From the NCBI GenBank assembly GCA_023486985.1, contig JAMDEM010000193.1, positions 1-13,121 on the forward strand: 13,121 nucleotides of DNA, in the 5' to 3' direction. Origin of the DNA: Bacillota bacterium (GTDB taxonomy: Bacteria > Vulcanimicrobiota > JAMDEM01). Below the pieces are notes generated by a model. It saw only the letters and a program-made list of their open reading frames with translations, searched no databases and was not told the DNA's origin. This document shows positions 6,495-13,121 of this stretch, piece by piece; position 1 is the stretch's first letter, and every line of letters begins with the position of its first letter. Both the position numbers and the translations under genes were made by a program.

Positions 6495-8291
6495 TTGAAT
6501 ATCCTCGATAAGCTATCCAGAGTGCCGGAGTCCCCCGGTGTATACCTGATGAAAGATGAATTTCAAAAGGTTATCTATGTGGGGAAGGCGCTTTCTTTAA
6601 AAAACCGCCTCCGTTCATATTTTAAAGAATCCCGGGAATTGCTTCCAAGAACCCAGGCGATGATAGAAAAAATCCGTGATTTTGATTATATCCTCACCGA
6701 CTCCGAAGTAGAAGCACTAATCCTTGAATATAATTTAATTAAAAAATACCGTCCTTACTATAATGTCCGCTACCGCGACGACAAGATGTACCCTTTCATG
6801 GAAATCACAACTCCCGAGTCCTTCCCGCGCATGAAAGTTGTAAGACATCTTAGAATGAAAGGAAGCAGGCTTTTTGGGCCCTATACTTCCGCCCTGGCAA
6901 TCCGCCAGACTTTAAAGCTCATGATGAAAATTTTCCGCCTGAGAACCTGCAATCTTAAACTTCCGGGAAGGCTTTACCGGCCCTGCATTTATTATTATAT
7001 AAAGCAGTGCACCGCGCCGTGCGCTGCATATATTTCAGAAGAAGAATACCGGGTACATGCTCAAAAAGCCTGCGATTTTCTTGAGGGGCATTCTTCAAAA
7101 ATCCTCAAAGAGCTGACTCAGGAGATGGCAAAAGAAGCCGAAGCTCTTAATTTTGAAAAATGCGCGCGCCTGCGCAATATAATCCAAGCCCTTGAAAAGG
7201 TAAGAGAGAAACAAAAAATAATCTTTTCAAAACCCGTAGATTTTGATTCAATCGCCTTTGCCGAAAAAAACTCCTGGATTGCCTGCCAGGTGCTTCAGGT
7301 AAGAGAAGGAATTCTTTCAGGCGATAAGCACTTTATTCTTCAGATGCCTGTGAACCTCCCTTTCTCAGAAAAGGTGGAATCAATTCTTCAAAACTATTAC
7401 GGCGAAGGAACATATATCCCGCCCAATGTGGTGTTACAGGAAAAAATTGACAATAAAGAAAGCGTTGAAAGGTGGCTTTCAAAAATCGGGGACAGAAAGG
7501 TCAATCTTCTTTCCCCTTCAAAAGGAAAGCTCCGCGAAGTCTCCCTTATGACCTATAAGAATGCCGCCATGCATCTGGAAAACCTCACGCGGGAGCTTGA
7601 AAAGCCAAGAGAAGATGAAGCTATGATGGAAATCAAGGACTTCCTGCTTTTGCCTGAGATTCCTTTGAAGATTGAAGCTTATGATATATCCAATCTTATG
7701 GGCAAGGAAGCAGTAGGCTCAATGGTATATTTTGAAGGTGGAAAACCTGTAAAAGATTCGTACAGAAAATATAAGATACGGGTAAAAGAAACCCCTGATG
7801 ATTATGCAATGATGAAGGAGCTTCTTTCAAGAAGGCTTAAAGATACAAATACAATCCCCCTGCCCGGCCTCCTACTGATAGACGGAGGAAAGGGTCAGCT
7901 TGAATCAGCCCTGAAAGCTGCAAGTGAACTGTTTATAAAAGATATTAATATTGCTGCCATTGCAAAAAAAGAAGAAACTATCTTTATCCCGTGCAGGAAA
8001 TCCCCCGTAATCCTGCCCCCGGGTTCAAAGGGGCTTTATCTTCTTATGCGCATAAGAGATGAGGCGCACCGTTTTGCACTGTCTTATCACCGCAAGCTAA
8101 GAAAAAAATCACTGACAAAATCAATTCTTGATGATATTGCCGGTATTGGCGCAAAAAGGAAAAAGGTTCTTATCAACTTCTTTGGAAGTGTTGAGAAGCT
8201 TAAAAAAGCAGGCATTGATGAAATAGCAAAAACGCCCGGCATAAGCAGAAAACTTGCCGGAGAAATTCATAATGTCCTTGCTAAGGATTAA
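6495..8291 (+). CDS. uvrC: Excinuclease ABC subunit C
   Basis: UvrC makes both incisions, 3' and 5' of a lesion, in nucleotide excision repair after UvrAB loading. This 598-residue copy is full length. It has an N-terminal GIY-YIG nuclease (PGVYLMKD, then VIYVGKA, about residues 10-95), a four-cysteine cluster (C152, C164, C172, C176) matching the 4Fe-4S ligands known in E. coli UvrC, a UVR/UvrB-binding motif about 202-237, an RNase H-like 5' nuclease with D397 (YDISN), D463 (LLIDGGKGQ) and H525 (DEAHR), and tandem helix-hairpin-helix motifs about 545-598. The start is TTG 6495: an in-frame TAA two codons upstream and the conserved N-terminus rule out other starts. No strong Shine-Dalgarno is visible. 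Placement before rapZ-yvcK resembles Bacillota. Confidence 0.96.
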   Translation: MNILDKLSRVPESPGVYLMKDEFQKVIYVGKALSLKNRLRSYFKESRELLPRTQAMIEKIRDFDYILTDSEVEALILEYNLIKKYRPYYNVRYRDDKMYPFMEITTPESFPRMKVVRHLRMKGSRLFGPYTSALAIRQTLKLMMKIFRLRTCNLKLPGRLYRPCIYYYIKQCTAPCAAYISEEEYRVHAQKACDFLEGHSSKILKELTQEMAKEAEALNFEKCARLRNIIQALEKVREKQKIIFSKPVDFDSIAFAEKNSWIACQVLQVREGILSGDKHFILQMPVNLPFSEKVESILQNYYGEGTYIPPNVVLQEKIDNKESVERWLSKIGDRKVNLLSPSKGKLREVSLMTYKNAAMHLENLTRELEKPREDEAMMEIKDFLLLPEIPLKIEAYDISNLMGKEAVGSMVYFEGGKPVKDSYRKYKIRVKETPDDYAMMKELLSRRLKDTNTIPLPGLLLIDGGKGQLESALKAASELFIKDINIAAIAKKEETIFIPCRKSPVILPPGSKGLYLLMRIRDEAHRFALSYHRKLRKKSLTKSILDDIAGIGAKRKKVLINFFGSVEKLKKAGIDEIAKTPGISRKLAGEIHNVLAKD

Positions 8292-8370
8292 TCAATCATA
8301 AATAATCAGGAAGGAAAGCTTCGGGAATAAGAGAATTTAACTTAACGCTTGTTTATAGGAGGAATTTAAC

Positions 8371-9231
8371 TTGCCCCAGCAAGAAGAATTTATTATAATC
8401 ACAGGATTATCCGGCGCGGGAAAATCTCTTGCCATACGTGCATTTGAAGATATGAACTACTTTTGTGTTGATAACCTTCTCCCTGCTCTTATTCCAAAAT
8501 TCGCCCAGATCTGCGCACATTCACAGGTAAAAAAAGTTGCTCTTGTTATTGATATAAGAGGCAAACAGTTCTTTAAGGATCTTATCTCAGCTCTATCCGA
8601 GATAAACAAATACGGTTTTAAGTATAAAATTCTTTTCCTGGAAGCTTCCGATGAAGTTCTGGTCAGAAGATTCAGCGAGACCCGGCGTAAGCATCCCCTT
8701 TCTTCCGGCGGAAGAATCCTTGACGGAATAAAGGCTGAAAGACGCCAGCTTGAAGAAATAAAAGGAATGGCTGATAAAGTCATTGATACGGGAGCCCTGA
8801 CACCGAATCACCTGCGAAAAGAATTAGGCAGCCTTTTCATCCCTTCCAGGGGCGGCAAACCTATAAATATTACAATTGTTTCTTTTGGATACAAATACGG
8901 TATCCCTCTGGATGCAGATCTGGTTTATGATGTAAGATTCCTTCCCAACCCTTACTATTTGGAGAAACTGAGAAATCTGACGGGTAATAACGATTCAGTG
9001 ATGGACTATGTTTTAAAATCTCCCCACACTAAAAAGTTCATGAAAAAACTTTTTGACTTTAACAAATTTTTAATACCTGAATTTGTAAAAGAAGGCAAAT
9101 CACACCTTACCATTGCCATCGGATGCACAGGGGGCAGGCACCGCTCGATTGTCATGGGAAACGAGCTGGCAAGATTTTTGCAGCAAAATAAATACAGGGT
9201 AAGAGTGGAGCACCGGGACTTGAAAAAATAA
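8371..9231 (+). CDS. rapZ: RapZ/YvcJ-family nucleotide-binding protein
   Basis: A 286-residue cytoplasmic regulator. In E. coli RapZ senses glucosamine-6-phosphate and delivers the small RNA GlmZ to RNase E. In Bacillota YvcJ is a nucleotide-binding protein encoded next to YvcK. The N-terminal P-loop domain has Walker A GLSGAGKS (12-19) and a VALVIDIRG strand. The C-terminal domain has NPYYLEKLR and the hallmark GCTGGRHRS (251-259), which contributes the metabolite-binding pocket. Length is standard. The start is TTG 8371 with a strong AGGAGG at 8357-8362, eight bases upstream. It stands 79 bp after uvrC and 65 bp before yvcK, so these are probably one transcript. Whether RNA binding is conserved outside Proteobacteria is unknown. 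Confidence 0.94.
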   Translation: MPQQEEFIIITGLSGAGKSLAIRAFEDMNYFCVDNLLPALIPKFAQICAHSQVKKVALVIDIRGKQFFKDLISALSEINKYGFKYKILFLEASDEVLVRRFSETRRKHPLSSGGRILDGIKAERRQLEEIKGMADKVIDTGALTPNHLRKELGSLFIPSRGGKPINITIVSFGYKYGIPLDADLVYDVRFLPNPYYLEKLRNLTGNNDSVMDYVLKSPHTKKFMKKLFDFNKFLIPEFVKEGKSHLTIAIGCTGGRHRSIVMGNELARFLQQNKYRVRVEHRDLKK

Positions 9232-9296
9232 ACTAGTTATTTCATGGGCTTTCAGCCTGTGATTCTTAATAGTTCGAAAATGAAGGCTGATAAAAA

Positions 9297-10640
9297 ATGA
9301 GATTTCTTAAATGGCTTTATCCCGGCATGAAAATCAAACGCTGGATTTTACTTTCCTGGGTTGGTCTTACGCTTTTCAGCCTTGGCTGCATTCTAATTGC
9401 AAGTATAAAAATACCGGTGAATTTTGAGCTTTGGCTTAAGCATATGATTGAAAATGCCACGGGAAGAACTGTATCTTCAAAGCTGATTGACCTGGGACTT
9501 ATCTTTGTCGGACTTTTTATGATAATTCTGGGAATCAGGCAGTGGTTTGCATCCATTTATTCAGCCATAATCCCCCATGAACAAAAAAAGCTGGTGGAAG
9601 TTATCTATGAAAAAAGGCACCTTGGACAGGGGCTTAAAATTGTAGCTTTTGGCGGAGGAACCGGGCTTTCAAGCCTCTTAAGGGGCTTGAAAGAATATAC
9701 CAGCAATATAGTTGCAGTTGTTGCCGTTTCAGATGACGGAGGAAGCTCGGGAAGGCTCCGGGATGAGCTTGGCGTAATCCCGCCAGGCGATATCCGAAAC
9801 TGCCTGGTTGCACTGGCTGATGATGAATCGCTTCTTTCAGAAATATTTCAATACCGTTTTGAAGTCGGCGACGGTATAAGCGGACACAACTTCGGAAATC
9901 TTTTTCTTGTTGCCCTCACCAATGTGGCAAAAGATTTTGAAAAAGCCATAAAGCTTTCAAGCAAAATTCTTGCTATAAGAGGAAAAGTTCTTCCGGCAAC
10001 ACTGAGCCCTACAACTATTTGCGCCGAGCTTTCAGACGGGACAATCGTGGAAGGAGAAACAAAAATATCCAAAAGCAAATCCTCAATCACCAAGATTTTT
10101 TTAAAGCCGGCCGATTGCCATCCTCCGGCGGAAGTGCTCCAGGCGGTAAAAGATGCAGATGCCGTAATTTTTGGTCCGGGAAGCCTTTATACAAGCGTAA
10201 TGCCCAACCTTCTTGTGGGGGGTATTGTTGATGCTATAAAGCAGTCAAAAGCCCTTAAAATATATGTCTGCAATGTTATGACACAAAGCGGCGAAACTGA
10301 CAAATACAGCGCTTCAGACCACGTTAAAGCAATTATCCGCCAGGTTGGCTACCCCATCTTTGATTACACCCTTATAAACGAACAGATACCCGAGAAGCTT
10401 CTTGAAAAGTATAAAGCAGAAGGCTCTTTCCCTGTAATGCCGGATATTGAGGAAATTGAAAAGCTTGGAGTGCTATCAATAACCGATAAGCTTATCAGCG
10501 AAACAAATCTTGTGCGCCATGATTCAAAGAACCTGGCTGAATCATTAATAAAACTTATTACTGATCTGCAGAACCATCCGGAAAAAGTCCACAAAGCCGG
10601 CGAAAAACATTCAAAACCCAAAAATTTTATAGAGGAGTGA
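9297..10640 (+). CDS. yvcK: YvcK/CofD-family gluconeogenesis factor with N-terminal membrane anchor
   Basis: A 447-residue protein. YvcK in Bacillus is needed for growth on gluconeogenic carbon sources and for normal cell shape, and binds UDP-sugars. The catalytic-like core of the CofD fold is intact: GGGTGLSSLLRGLK (119-132), DDGGSSGRLR (146-155), PPGDIRNCLVAL (162-173) and GHNFGNLFL (196-204). About 110 extra residues precede the core, with two hydrophobic helices (about 16-38 and 64-80) after LYPGMKIKRW, so this version should be membrane-anchored with its core in the cytoplasm. Such anchored forms are known in several phyla. ATG 9297 has only a weak upstream purine run but matches the N-terminal pattern. 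It ends the co-directional run; the terminator begins 5 bp after its TGA. No whiA follows, unlike in Bacillota. Confidence 0.93.
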   Translation: MRFLKWLYPGMKIKRWILLSWVGLTLFSLGCILIASIKIPVNFELWLKHMIENATGRTVSSKLIDLGLIFVGLFMIILGIRQWFASIYSAIIPHEQKKLVEVIYEKRHLGQGLKIVAFGGGTGLSSLLRGLKEYTSNIVAVVAVSDDGGSSGRLRDELGVIPPGDIRNCLVALADDESLLSEIFQYRFEVGDGISGHNFGNLFLVALTNVAKDFEKAIKLSSKILAIRGKVLPATLSPTTICAELSDGTIVEGETKISKSKSSITKIFLKPADCHPPAEVLQAVKDADAVIFGPGSLYTSVMPNLLVGGIVDAIKQSKALKIYVCNVMTQSGETDKYSASDHVKAIIRQVGYPIFDYTLINEQIPEKLLEKYKAEGSFPVMPDIEEIEKLGVLSITDKLISETNLVRHDSKNLAESLIKLITDLQNHPEKVHKAGEKHSKPKNFIEE

Positions 10641-10645
10641 AATTA

Positions 10646-10690
10646 AAAGCCATGCGCAGGACTTTAAAGCCGGCATGGCTTTATTTTGTT
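10646..10690 (+). terminator. Intrinsic terminator after yvcK
   Basis: AAAGCCATGC (10646-10655) pairs perfectly with GCATGGCTTT (10673-10682), a 10-bp stem with a 17-nt loop, followed by ATTTTGTTT. It starts six bases after the yvcK stop codon and closes the S41-2 to yvcK transcription run. Confidence 0.8.
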
Positions 10691-10739
10691 TCCAGAAAAA
10701 ACTAAATACTATTTTTATTTTCGATCGGAATACCACGCA

Positions 10740-10874
10740 GTCATCCTGAGGTGCGTCCCGACCGAACAGGAAGGGCTTGCGCAGCAAGAGCACGGGTTTT
10801 TTTGAAATTTCTTTGCGAACGAAGGTGAGCTTAAAAATTTCTATAAAACCCCGAGCTACCGCGAAGGATCTCGG
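10740..10874. repeat. MITE-like palindromic intergenic repeat
   Basis: This stretch begins GTCATCCTGAG and ends GGATCTCGG, the style of a widespread family of non-coding bacterial repeats. An imperfect stem pairs about 10791-10810 (CACGGG, T run, GAAATTT) with about 10834-10855 (AAATTTC, AAAACCCCGAG). A second small stem is CCGAG (10851-10855) with CTCGG (10870-10874). There is no coding potential. It lies between the convergent yvcK and the reverse-strand gene, the usual location for such elements. Confidence 0.55.
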
Positions 10875-10882
10875 ATATAATA

Positions 10883-10901
10883 CTCATTCCTTTGGAATGA
10901 G
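10883..10901 (-). terminator. Hairpin overlapping the stop codon of the reverse-strand gene
   Basis: CTCATTCC (10883-10890) and GGAATGAG (10894-10901) form a perfect 8-bp stem with a 3-nt loop. On the reverse strand it is followed by TATTATAT. The TGA stop (10884-10886) lies inside the stem. It could act as a weak terminator or protect the mRNA 3' end. Confidence 0.45.
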
Positions 10902-11741
10902 GACGGAATCATATCTCCCCTCTACTTTAACACGACTTGGACCTCTTTGCTCATAATGTTCCGGTATCCACGTTTGCTCTATAGCCATCCCGTTTGCCAT
11001 AACAAGGAAAACCTTATTTGCCCTTGAGGTTTCCGGAGAATCCTCTGGATGGCTGGAACTGTCATAATAACCCTTGGTCATTAGAATCCCGGCTTGATCC
11101 GGCGGATTGCTTTGGGTAATAGTCTGGTTGCCTGCCTCGTAAGTAGTGGCTTTTTTCCCCCATTTGAAATTCCACCAGCTTTTCTCATCAGATGACACTA
11201 CAGTGGTGCCCTCTCTTCTTAATGATTTAGTATTTTTAATCCAGAGGAAACCGTTTGTTACTTGATTATCCTGCAGGTAAGTAGCATCTTGAGGCTTAAA
11301 TTTTATTTCTCTATATCCATTGCTGCCATTTTTCTGGATTTTTACTGTTGTCACCCCGTCACTTGATATTGCAACTTGAGCAGTAGAACCGTCAGATAAA
11401 GTATGAGAACCAGGTCCCATGTTAGCAATCTGATTAGCATACTCTCTTCCTTTATCTGCGTCAGAATACAAGCCCTTATATTCATTCTTTAGATCTTTAA
11501 CTACTTGTTTGTCTCCGCTTCTGGGCCAGGTAGCTTCTCTGGTCTTTATGTCTGCATCAGCTTTTCTTGGATCTGGAGGAGGACCGTCAGCCTGGAGCGC
11601 TTTTGCCCGGTCTGAAAGTGCAACAACATCTTTCGGGTCATGCATGTCCGCAGACGGAGGCGCTGCATTAACCTTGCCCGGAGTTGCAGCGTGCGCCTTG
11701 ACCCCTTGAACAAATTTGCTGTTTGTATCTCTAATCTGCAT
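10884..11741 (-). CDS. Unrecognised 285-residue protein
   Basis: The only reverse-strand protein gene here. I do not recognise the family. Residues 1-75 are low-complexity and Ala/Pro/Asp-rich, with DVVALSDRAKAL (38-49), which resembles the short LS-x-x-AK segment of FlgM-type anti-sigma factors but is too short to assign. The rest looks like a soluble, beta-rich region (for example HTLSDGSTAQVAISSDG, 113-129) with an aromatic patch SWWNFKW (188-194). There is no cysteine, signal peptide or membrane helix. The ATG follows AGAGG with seven bases between. A TATACT -10 candidate lies at 11802-11807 with a poor -35; the tRNA transcript upstream on the same strand could also read in. Its composition differs from the surrounding housekeeping proteins and it sits between a palindromic repeat and a tRNA, so it is likely lineage-specific or acquired. 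Confidence 0.75.
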   Translation of the reverse strand: MQIRDTNSKFVQGVKAHAATPGKVNAAPPSADMHDPKDVVALSDRAKALQADGPPPDPRKADADIKTREATWPRSGDKQVVKDLKNEYKGLYSDADKGREYANQIANMGPGSHTLSDGSTAQVAISSDGVTTVKIQKNGSNGYREIKFKPQDATYLQDNQVTNGFLWIKNTKSLRREGTTVVSSDEKSWWNFKWGKKATTYEAGNQTITQSNPPDQAGILMTKGYYDSSSHPEDSPETSRANKVFLVMANGMAIEQTWIPEHYEQRGPSRVKVEGRYDSVLIPKE

Positions 11742-11855
11742 ACCTACACCTCTTATAAAAAAAGATTTTACAAACCAAAAAATGCCACTTTTTGCTCTAT
11801 AAGTATATCACGACATTTTAGAAAAAATAAATACCTATTACCATAATATAATACC

Positions 11856-11930
11856 TGGAGCCGGGAGTGGGATTCGAACCCACGACCTGCTCATTACGAG
11901 TGAGCTGCTCTACCCCTGAGCCATCCCGGC
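11856..11930 (-). tRNA. tRNA-Thr (anticodon CGU)
   Basis: The reverse strand folds into a complete cloverleaf: acceptor GCCGGGA / TCCCGGC, D stem GCTC / GAGC, anticodon stem GCTCA / TGAGC with loop CTCGTAA (anticodon CGT, reading ACG threonine codons), and T stem GTGGG / CCCAC with loop TTCGAAT. The discriminator is T and the CCA end is encoded (11856-11858). A near-consensus promoter lies just upstream. Confidence 0.95.
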
Positions 11931-11946
11931 ACATTTAACTTTAAAA

Positions 11947-11975
11947 ATTATAACAGGAATGAAAATTTATGTAAA
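11947..11975 (-). promoter_or_regulatory. Promoter of tRNA-Thr
   Basis: On the reverse strand TTTACA (11970-11975), a 17-bp spacer and TATAAT (11947-11952) match the ftsE promoter exactly in both hexamers and in spacing. The start site would be near 11940, about ten bases before the mature tRNA end. It interlocks with the forward promoter of the SanA-like gene. Confidence 0.8.
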
Positions 11976-11987
11976 TAGTGATATAAT
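11959..11987 (+). promoter_or_regulatory. Promoter of the SanA-like gene
   Basis: ATGAAA (11959-11964, four of six matches to the -35 consensus), a 17-bp spacer and a perfect TATAAT (11982-11987). The ATG is only ten bases after the -10, so transcription would begin within a few bases of the start codon and the mRNA would be leaderless or nearly so. No Shine-Dalgarno is present. Confidence 0.6.
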
Positions 11988-11996
11988 AAATTCAAT

Positions 11997-12680
11997 ATGA
12001 AACCGGCAAAAAGTAATTTAAAACTAAAACGCATAATCATCACTGTTCTGCTTCTCATAGCAGTCTTTGCCGCTGTTGTTCTGGTAATTAACCTTATAAT
12101 TATCAAAGACAGTAAGACTGCCATCATTCAGTCAGTCCTCGAAGCCCGGCAGGCTCCGGTGGCAATCGTTCTTGGATGTTATGTGCTTAAAGGCGATATA
12201 CCGTCAGCTATGCTTGCCGACCGCCTTGATACAGGCATCGAACTGTATAGAATGGGAAAGGTAAAGAAACTGCTTCTCACCGGCGACCACGGCCGTATAA
12301 ACTATGACGAAGTCAATACTATGCGAAAATATGTGCTTTTAAAAGGAATCCCCCCGCAGGATGTTTTTATGGATCATGCAGGTTTTTCCACTTATGACAG
12401 CCTGTACCGCGCCCGCGATATATTTGAAGTTAAAAAAGCTATCATTGTTACGCAGAAATATCATCTTTCGCGGGCTATTTATACTGCACGGGTACTGGGT
12501 ATAGATGCAGTGGGGGTTCCAGCTGACAGGCGGCTTTACGTTGAGGCATTGCTTAATGAAACCAGGGAAGCTCTTGCGCGCGCTAAGGCATTTATCCAGC
12601 TTAACATCATCCATCCCCTGCCCAGATTCCTGGGACCCCAAATACCCATTACCGGCGACGGAAGGCTTACAAACGATTAA
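11997..12680 (+). CDS. SanA/YdcF-family (DUF218) membrane protein
   Basis: A 227-residue protein with a short basic N-terminus, one membrane helix (about 12-37) and a DUF218/YdcF domain, probably outside the membrane. Motifs follow the SanA branch: AIVLGCYV (56-63), DRLDTGIELYRMGK (75-88), LLTGDH (93-98), YDEVNTM (103-109), DHAGFSTYDS (126-135), VTQKYHLSRA (151-160), GVPAD (173-177) and the RE pair at 190-191. In enterobacteria SanA affects vancomycin exclusion and envelope barrier function; the biochemical activity is not established. The first ATG (11997) lies ten bases after a TATAAT and lacks a ribosome-binding site. The gene is divergent from the tRNA and stands alone, with the palindromic repeat and recombinase remnant downstream. 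No convincing terminator follows. Confidence 0.88.
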   Translation: MKPAKSNLKLKRIIITVLLLIAVFAAVVLVINLIIIKDSKTAIIQSVLEARQAPVAIVLGCYVLKGDIPSAMLADRLDTGIELYRMGKVKKLLLTGDHGRINYDEVNTMRKYVLLKGIPPQDVFMDHAGFSTYDSLYRARDIFEVKKAIIVTQKYHLSRAIYTARVLGIDAVGVPADRRLYVEALLNETREALARAKAFIQLNIIHPLPRFLGPQIPITGDGRLTND

Positions 12681-12734
12681 AGTGTGGTTATCGAATTTTT
12701 CCTTAAAATAACTGAAGCCACTGCGCAGACAATG

Positions 12735-12890
12735 CTAGTGTAGTGTCGCATAAATCCCTTTACTGTGTTTGTCATTCTGAGCGAAGCGAAGAATCTTGAT
12801 TTAGATTGCTCACCCACCGCTTTGCGGTGAGTACCCGGCTTTCGCTCCTCGCAATGACTGTGTAAAGATCTGTTAGAAACAGCACACTAG
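12735..12890. repeat. MITE-like palindromic element, about 156 bp
   Basis: The element is bounded by CTAGTGT (12735-12741) and its complement ACACTAG (12884-12890). The imperfect arms also pair through CTTTAC (about 12758-12763) with GTAAAG, and GTCATT (12771-12776) with AATGAC (12853-12858). The inner part has the familiar GTCATTCTGAGCGAAGCGAAG pattern of a very widespread bacterial repeat, and its centre carries a CACCGC / GCGGTG hairpin (12815-12829). It is non-coding. The stretches 12681-12734 and 12891-12957 around it show no supported gene. Confidence 0.7.
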
Positions 12891-12978
12891 AACCATATTT
12901 AAGCAGCTAAATGAGTACGTCTACATTCCCGACTTGGCTGAAGTAGCAGAAATTTAGGTTTTCCCCCACCCCCATACT

Positions 12979-13121
12979 TACTATATTTTAATAAAAGATG
13001 CAAGATTCAGCCATCATACTCTCCGGCATATCTTTTCCACTTTTTATGTTAAGAATGGCTGAGACCCTTTTTCTCTTCAGCAGCTTCTAGGACACTCCGA
13101 TATAAAAACAGTTATGATCTA
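12979..13121 (+). pseudogene. Decayed 3' part of a tyrosine recombinase, cut by the window end
   Basis: One forward frame reads KDARFSHHTLRHIFSTFYVKNG, a stop, then DPFSLQQLLGHSDIKTVMI up to the right edge. This is the C-terminal box II of phage/XerC-type integrases: the H-x-x-R motif (HTLR), then LLGHSD, and the codon for the nucleophile tyrosine is just being entered at the last bases (TA). The in-frame TGA (13060-13062) stands where relatives have the second Gly of KNGGDPF, so a GGA to TGA change is likely. Upstream the frame closes at a TAG (12955-12957), and no N-terminal domain is visible. The remainder continues outside the window. Such a remnant indicates past integration of a mobile element; it should be inactive. 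Confidence 0.75.

Noticed and set aside
9232..9296. Short GGCT / AGCC hairpin in the rapZ-yvcK gap
   Set aside because: A four-pair stem without a T run is within chance; there is no support for a terminator or riboswitch.
10652..10705. 17-codon frame after yvcK
   Set aside because: Its ATG lies inside the terminator stem, the purine run is too far upstream, and the frame is too short to support.
12901..12957. Open in-frame stretch before the recombinase remnant (VYIPDLAEVAE)
   Set aside because: It is in the same frame but separated by a TAG and shows no recombinase motif, so it was not included in the pseudogene.
11856..12979. tRNA-Thr as the attachment site of the recombinase element
   Set aside because: No second copy of the tRNA 3' end is visible in the window, and an intact sanA-like gene lies between the two.
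13060..13062. In-frame TGA at a conserved glycine, suggesting UGA recoded as glycine as in some candidate phyla
   Set aside because: ftsE, yvcK, the zinc-ribbon gene and the orphan gene all end in TGA at sensible positions, so UGA is a normal stop here and the TGA is a nonsense mutation in a pseudogene.

Overview
The window is a housekeeping chromosomal segment, AT-leaning by eye, from a bacterium related to Bacillota or a neighbouring Terrabacteria-type candidate lineage. The evidence is the uvrC-rapZ-yvcK order (the arrangement known from Bacillota), a CsaB-type pyruvyl transferase (S-layer or secondary cell-wall polymer anchoring), FtsEX next to a CtpA-type protease, and a YvcK with an N-terminal membrane anchor. 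Phylum cannot be settled from the sequence alone. UGA is an ordinary stop codon here, and TTG starts are used by uvrC and rapZ.

Layout. 1-461 has no convincing gene. It holds a 60-bp near-perfect inverted repeat (1-60 / 185-244, cut by the left edge) around a 124-bp AT-rich spacer with a good leftward promoter, followed by small hairpins. 462-1568 is csaB. 1585-1655 is a consensus-like promoter followed by a terminator-like hairpin, leading into ftsE-ftsX-S41 protease (1676-4860). A second S41 protease (4912-6315) with its own -10, a 48-residue zinc-ribbon gene (6329-6475), uvrC, rapZ and yvcK follow on the same strand, ending in a clear intrinsic terminator at 10646-10690.

The right 2.5 kb is accessory in character. 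It contains a palindromic repeat (10740-10874), the only reverse-strand protein gene (10884-11741, unrecognised), a reverse-strand tRNA-Thr(CGU), a forward SanA/YdcF-family membrane protein gene whose promoter interlocks with that of the tRNA, a second MITE-like palindromic repeat (12735-12890), and the decayed 3' end of a tyrosine recombinase running off the right edge.

How the genes fit together: most encode the cell envelope or its control. CsaB modifies wall polymers. FtsEX normally controls peptidoglycan hydrolases at division. The two exported S41 proteases could process envelope proteins. RapZ and YvcK are cytoplasmic regulators that link carbon and amino-sugar metabolism to wall synthesis, and SanA-type proteins affect envelope barrier function. 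UvrC (DNA repair) shares the transcription direction. The most intriguing lead is the inverted-repeat-flanked promoter upstream of csaB, which has the geometry of an invertible promoter. Other explanations (mobile-element ends, assembly fold-back) remain open because one arm touches the window edge.
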